Below, in pieces: positions 60,616 through 64,000 of a stretch of DNA of 64,000 bases. This stretch comes from Clostridium swellfunianum (lineage in GTDB: Bacteria > Bacillota > Clostridia > Clostridiales > Clostridiaceae). Every line of letters starts with the position of its first letter. The first letter of the stretch is position 1. Made by a program: the position numbers and the translations under genes. The notes below the pieces were generated by a model. That model had not been told where the DNA came from, made no database searches, and saw only the letters and a program-made list of their open reading frames with translations. The DNA is taken from the NCBI RefSeq assembly GCF_023656515.1, contig NZ_JAMOFV010000006.1, positions 4,030,194 to 4,094,193 of the forward strand, given 5' to 3'.

Positions 60616-62400
60616 TTAGCCCTTAATTAAATATCTCTCACACTTATTATATACTTCTTCATCCACTTGTGCTTCAATATAAGTTCCTTCTTCTCTATAT
60701 TCCTCTTTCTCAACCTTTGCGTTTCTATGAAGAAAAGCTGCAACTGACTGATCAGAGTAAGGAATTATATACTCTGCCTTTTTCAAAGTATAAGGTAAAG
60801 ATACAGAAACTTCTTCTAAAAGTCCATCTAAATTAGTGGCATTCTTTGCAGATATCTCCAAGACTTTAATATCCTTTAAGTTTTCTTTAAGTGTCTGTAG
60901 CTGCTCTTCAGTAGCAACATCTATTTTATTCAATACAAGTATTGTAGGTTTATCGGATGCACCTAACTCCTTTAATACTGCATTTACCGCTTCTATTTGT
61001 TCTTGCACTATATCTGAGGAGGCATCTACCACATGAAGCAGAAGATCTGAATATATCACTTCCTCAAGTGTGGACTTAAAGGCTTCCACAAGATCATGTG
61101 GAAGTTTTCTAACAAAACCTACTGTGTCTGTTAAAGTGATAAGTCTGTTGTCTGGAAGCACTATTGCTCTTGTTGTGATATCTAAAGTTGCAAAAAGCAT
61201 ATCAGCTTCAAATACCTTTTCTTTAACTGCAGAATCCTTTGGCATAGCTATATCGCATAATTTATTTCTTAATGTAGACTTACCCGCATTTGTATATCCC
61301 ACAAGTGAAACTTTAGGAATATCTGTCCGCTTCTCTCTCTGAGTCTCTCTATGTTTCTTAATTTTTTCAAGTTCACTTAAAAGGTCGTATAGTCTTTCCT
61401 TTATATGTCTTCTATCTGTTTCCAGTTTCTTTTCACCTGGTCCCCTTGTACCAATGCCTCCACCGGTTCTTGAAAGCACTGTTCCAAGACCTAGTAGTCG
61501 TAGAAGCCTATATTTTAATTGCGCAAGTTCTACTTGGATCTTCGCTTCTCTACTTCTTGCTCTTCTTGCAAATATCTCCAATATCAGAGTAGTTCTATCG
61601 ATTACCTTAGCGCCTGTAGCTTCTTCAAGATTTCTAACCTGAGAGCCTTCCAATTCATCATCGAATACAATGACATTTGCTTTTAATGCCTGCCTTAGCA
61701 TTGCAAGTTCTTCAACTTTTCCTTTACCGATATAAAAGGCTGAGTCTATTCTATTTCGCTTTTGAAGCACCTTATGTATAACGTTAACTTCACAAGCCTT
61801 TGCTAGTTCTTCAAGTTCATCAAGGCTTTCTTCGCTTTCTATCCCAACAATAATGGCTTTTTCACTATTGTCTTCAATTATATCATTAAACTTAAGATGA
61901 CTTTCTATATAATTTACTCTATCCAAAAAGTCAAAATTAACAGCATTGTTAAGGCTTAAGGGGCCGATGCTCTCAGAAACTAATAAGTCTTTTTCTATAG
62001 TGCAAAAGCCTAAAGTCACCTCTTTTGCATTTCCATTGTCCACTGCAATAGCTACTATACAATCTAGCTTTAGCTTAAGAAGCGCTGACAAGTCTAATGC
62101 TGAAAGAGCTGAAGTTCCATTAGGATGAGTATGAATGACTCTAACACCAGAAAGCTTTCTTTCTCTAATATCTATTAAAGGTATTTCAACAGTAGTACTG
62201 TCACCAATAGCCACGCTTACTACTCTACCTTTTCTGTCAATTGCTATACTTACTTCTCTTCCAATCTGATTTGTAACTTCACAAAGCGCTGCTGAAAGTT
62301 CCTCAATAAAAACACTTTGTTTAGGAATATTTAATTCATATAACCTCTCAAGTTTATCAAGGACGCTATTTCTAATTCCTTCTGTATTACCATAAATCAT
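60616..62400 (-). CDS. hflX: GTPase HflX with N-terminal JAMM-like domain
   Basis: 594 residues, about 160-170 more than E. coli HflX. Residues about 185-350 are the HflX domain (FYIGKGKVEEL, RTTLILEIFARRA, GPGEKKLETDRR), residues 364-530 the Obg-like GTPase (G1 GYTNAGKST at 368-376, DTVGFVRKLPHDLVEAF as G3, NKID as G4), then a short C-terminal domain. The first 150 residues hold VIHTHPNGTSALSALD (H90, H92, S100, D103), which fits the HxHP...S..D zinc motif of JAMM/RadC-like proteins. HflX splits stalled ribosomes. Divergent from hpt. Confidence 0.9.
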   Translation of the reverse strand: MIYGNTEGIRNSVLDKLERLYELNIPKQSVFIEELSAALCEVTNQIGREVSIAIDRKGRVVSVAIGDSTTVEIPLIDIRERKLSGVRVIHTHPNGTSALSALDLSALLKLKLDCIVAIAVDNGNAKEVTLGFCTIEKDLLVSESIGPLSLNNAVNFDFLDRVNYIESHLKFNDIIEDNSEKAIIVGIESEESLDELEELAKACEVNVIHKVLQKRNRIDSAFYIGKGKVEELAMLRQALKANVIVFDDELEGSQVRNLEEATGAKVIDRTTLILEIFARRARSREAKIQVELAQLKYRLLRLLGLGTVLSRTGGGIGTRGPGEKKLETDRRHIKERLYDLLSELEKIKKHRETQREKRTDIPKVSLVGYTNAGKSTLRNKLCDIAMPKDSAVKEKVFEADMLFATLDITTRAIVLPDNRLITLTDTVGFVRKLPHDLVEAFKSTLEEVIYSDLLLHVVDASSDIVQEQIEAVNAVLKELGASDKPTILVLNKIDVATEEQLQTLKENLKDIKVLEISAKNATNLDGLLEEVSVSLPYTLKKAEYIIPYSDQSVAAFLHRNAKVEKEEYREEGTYIEAQVDEEVYNKCERYLIKG

Positions 62401-62529
62401 AACATCAACTCCATTTTGTTTATTATATAAATGTAATGCTTTCCACTCAAATTAAAACTCTTGACAACTTTCATATTATTTTATACTATTTAAATAATAT
62501 TGTAAATATCTACGGCTTGGAGGCTTACA

Positions 62530-63054
62530 ATGGAAAATAAAAAAAGAAATATACTCATAACTAAGGAACAAATAGAAAATAGAATAATAGAACTAGGTTG
62601 TCAAATTTCTAAGGACTATGAAGGAAAAAACCTTTATGTTCTCTCACTTTTAAGAGGCAGCTTTATATATGCTGCTGATTTAGTTAGGCACATAGAAGTT
62701 CCAACTAAAATAGGTTTTATGACAACATCAAGCTATGGACATAATGAGCAAAGTTCAGGCTCTGTTAAAGTTGTTAATGATATACCTGACAATATCGAAG
62801 GCTACGACGTATTAGTTGTAGATGATATTGTGGATACAGGAATTACAATGCAGTTTGTTATGGATCATGTAAAAAACTTGGGTGCTAAAAGCGTTAAATC
62901 TTGTGTTCTTTTAGATAAGCCTGAAAGAAGAAAAGTTCCTATAACTCCTGATTACTGCTGCTTTGAAATACCTGATGTTTTCGTTGTAGGCTACGGCTTA
63001 AACTATGGAGACCATTACAGAAACATTCCCTACGTTTTCAATTGGGAAGATTAA
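62530..63054 (+). CDS. hpt: Hypoxanthine phosphoribosyltransferase
   Basis: 174-residue type I phosphoribosyltransferase. The PRPP loop is VLVVDDIVDTGITM, the flexible-loop region contains MTTSSYGH, LYVLSLLRGSFIYAADL gives the cis-peptide loop and FEIPDVFVVGYGLNY the purine-binding end. It salvages hypoxanthine (and usually guanine) to nucleotides, complementing the purine permease about 10 kb away. GGAGG precedes the ATG. Confidence 0.93.
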   Translation: MENKKRNILITKEQIENRIIELGCQISKDYEGKNLYVLSLLRGSFIYAADLVRHIEVPTKIGFMTTSSYGHNEQSSGSVKVVNDIPDNIEGYDVLVVDDIVDTGITMQFVMDHVKNLGAKSVKSCVLLDKPERRKVPITPDYCCFEIPDVFVVGYGLNYGDHYRNIPYVFNWED

Positions 63055-63068
63055 TTCTTATAATATTA

Positions 63069-63094
63069 AAATCTGCCAAAACTTAGGCAGATTT
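63069..63094. terminator. Terminator of hpt
   Basis: 9-bp stem (63069-63077 with 63086-63094) followed by seven T. Stands between the convergent hpt and yunB genes. Confidence 0.88.
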
Positions 63095-63145
63095 TTTTAT
63101 TTCGTATTTATTTTAGCGTTATATGAAGATTTTATACCATTTTTA

Positions 63146-63817
63146 TTAATTAGTACCACTAGTATTTATCTTGGTTCCAGCTTTATCCAAATCTAAATTG
63201 ATAGATGTATCTGGTACTTTTCCAATTATTATAGTCTCTGCTATTGGAACTTCGCTTTTTACTTCTATATCATCGTTTTTCATAGGTATTATAATTCTCA
63301 GCTTGGCATACACCTGCACGTAAATCTTATGCCTAGTTTGATTTATGCCAGCACTTTCGAACTCTGACTGATATCTTGTTTCTATGTACCCTATAGGCTC
63401 CATATTTACCCCTACGCTTGGCCCAATTGAAGCCAATATATTATTCTGAAGAATATATCCAATTGGAACCTTTATTCCATGAGAGCCTAATTTTTTAAGT
63501 TCCTTCTGAGAGTTTAAAGCCACATCATTTGCAATTTTATTCATTTTTAAGGTATCTGCCTTAAGAAGAGTTATGTTTCCTTCTCTATCTTTTTCAACGT
63601 TTATCACATCTTCATACTTAAATTGCTTTGAATACTCATTAAGTACAGCAGTATTTATTATTTCCATAGATTTTGCTCTCATTTCTGCATTTGCAACAGC
63701 TATTACAGTAGGAGTTATTACTTTATCTAATGTGTAAATAAAAACATTAAACATTAATAAAAGTACTGTAACAAAAAAAACAATTTTAAATTTAGTTTTA
63801 CCTTTAATAATATCCAT
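63146..63817 (-). CDS. yunB: Sporulation protein YunB
   Basis: 223 residues with one N-terminal membrane anchor (about 11-30) and an extracytoplasmic part. The stretch AEMRAKSMEIINTAVLNE and the later VPIGYILQNNILASIGPSV match YunB, a sigma-E-dependent sporulation protein of Bacillus needed for normal spores, conserved in Clostridia. Single gene. Bases 63818-64000 beyond it show only AT-rich upstream sequence. Confidence 0.88.
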   Translation of the reverse strand: MDIIKGKTKFKIVFFVTVLLLMFNVFIYTLDKVITPTVIAVANAEMRAKSMEIINTAVLNEYSKQFKYEDVINVEKDREGNITLLKADTLKMNKIANDVALNSQKELKKLGSHGIKVPIGYILQNNILASIGPSVGVNMEPIGYIETRYQSEFESAGINQTRHKIYVQVYAKLRIIIPMKNDDIEVKSEVPIAETIIIGKVPDTSINLDLDKAGTKINTSGTN

Positions 63818-64000
63818 CTCCTTTCTTCATGATTTCTCTTCCCTTCTGATGCAATCATTAGTATAATTTATTGTATATCCAGCTATTTTAAAACCGAAGC
63901 ATGAATAATTTTTTATTTTATGGAAATATTTGTAATGTAGTAATATTTGTATAATCTAAAGCATAAATATATGATAAAATTATAAATAGGACAAGTTTTT

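Overview
The window looks like a piece of a low-GC, Gram-positive, strictly anaerobic, spore-forming chromosome, most likely Clostridium sensu stricto. The reasons are very AT-rich spacers, purine-rich ribosome binding sites with frequent GTG/TTG starts, a trimeric bifurcating [FeFe] hydrogenase, a T-box in front of glutaminyl-tRNA synthetase, a guanine riboswitch, SigI/RsgI and the sporulation gene yunB. No rRNA, tRNA, CRISPR array or intact insertion sequence was found.

Layout. 1-7.2 kb: topoisomerase IV (parE-parC, minus strand) with a LexA-type box upstream, a small unknown gene and a dicarboxylate/amino-acid symporter. 7.2-13.3 kb: a short-chain dehydrogenase, then a plus-strand pyruvate-type module (LytS-like kinase, LytTR regulator, CstA-family transporter) and an FMN-dependent alpha-hydroxy-acid oxidase. 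13.3-17.6 kb: hydC-hydB-hydA plus a small thioredoxin-like ferredoxin. 17.8-26.3 kb: rhomboid protease, alanyl-tRNA editing protein, metallophosphoesterase, small membrane protein, T-box/glnS, a divergent HxlR regulator/nitroreductase pair and an FUSC-like membrane protein.

26.4-30.7 kb is the most unusual accessory block: decayed gene fragments, then a compact run of VTC (polyphosphate polymerase-like) protein, two tandem DUF4956 membrane proteins, a SigI-type sigma factor and an RsgI-type anti-sigma factor whose tail is made of Asp/Ser-rich repeats. 30.8-34.1 kb holds modABC facing a ModE-like regulator built from an excisionase-type HTH and a TOBE domain. 34.3-46.5 kb is a mosaic of acquired cassettes: amidohydrolase with an attenuator-like leader, DrrAB-like ABC exporter, KTR zinc ribbon (typical conjugative-element cargo), PadR/DUF1048 operon, YwqK-like protein, DUF4256/GyrI-like/WYL regulator set, and a BcrAB-like ABC exporter with its two-component system. 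A short remnant of the 3' end of an RlmCD/RumA-type gene lies inside this mosaic.

46.8-64 kb returns to core genes: two rRNA uracil methyltransferase paralogues, TauE/SafE permease, ppaX-like phosphatase, NCS2 purine permease under a guanine riboswitch, DUF3842 protein, CbiM nickel/cobalt permease behind a compact leader RNA with a terminator, YebC, YigZ, HEAT-repeat protein, MocR-type regulator, nucleotidyltransferase, HflX with a JAMM-like N-terminal domain, hpt and yunB.

Best candidates for something undescribed: the VTC/DUF4956/SigI/RsgI cluster, the CbiM leader RNA with two ACGAR-loop hairpins, the 105-bp near-palindrome between the glnS promoter and its T-box, and the JAMM-like domain fused to HflX. 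Family names come from recognising motifs by eye; no database search was run.
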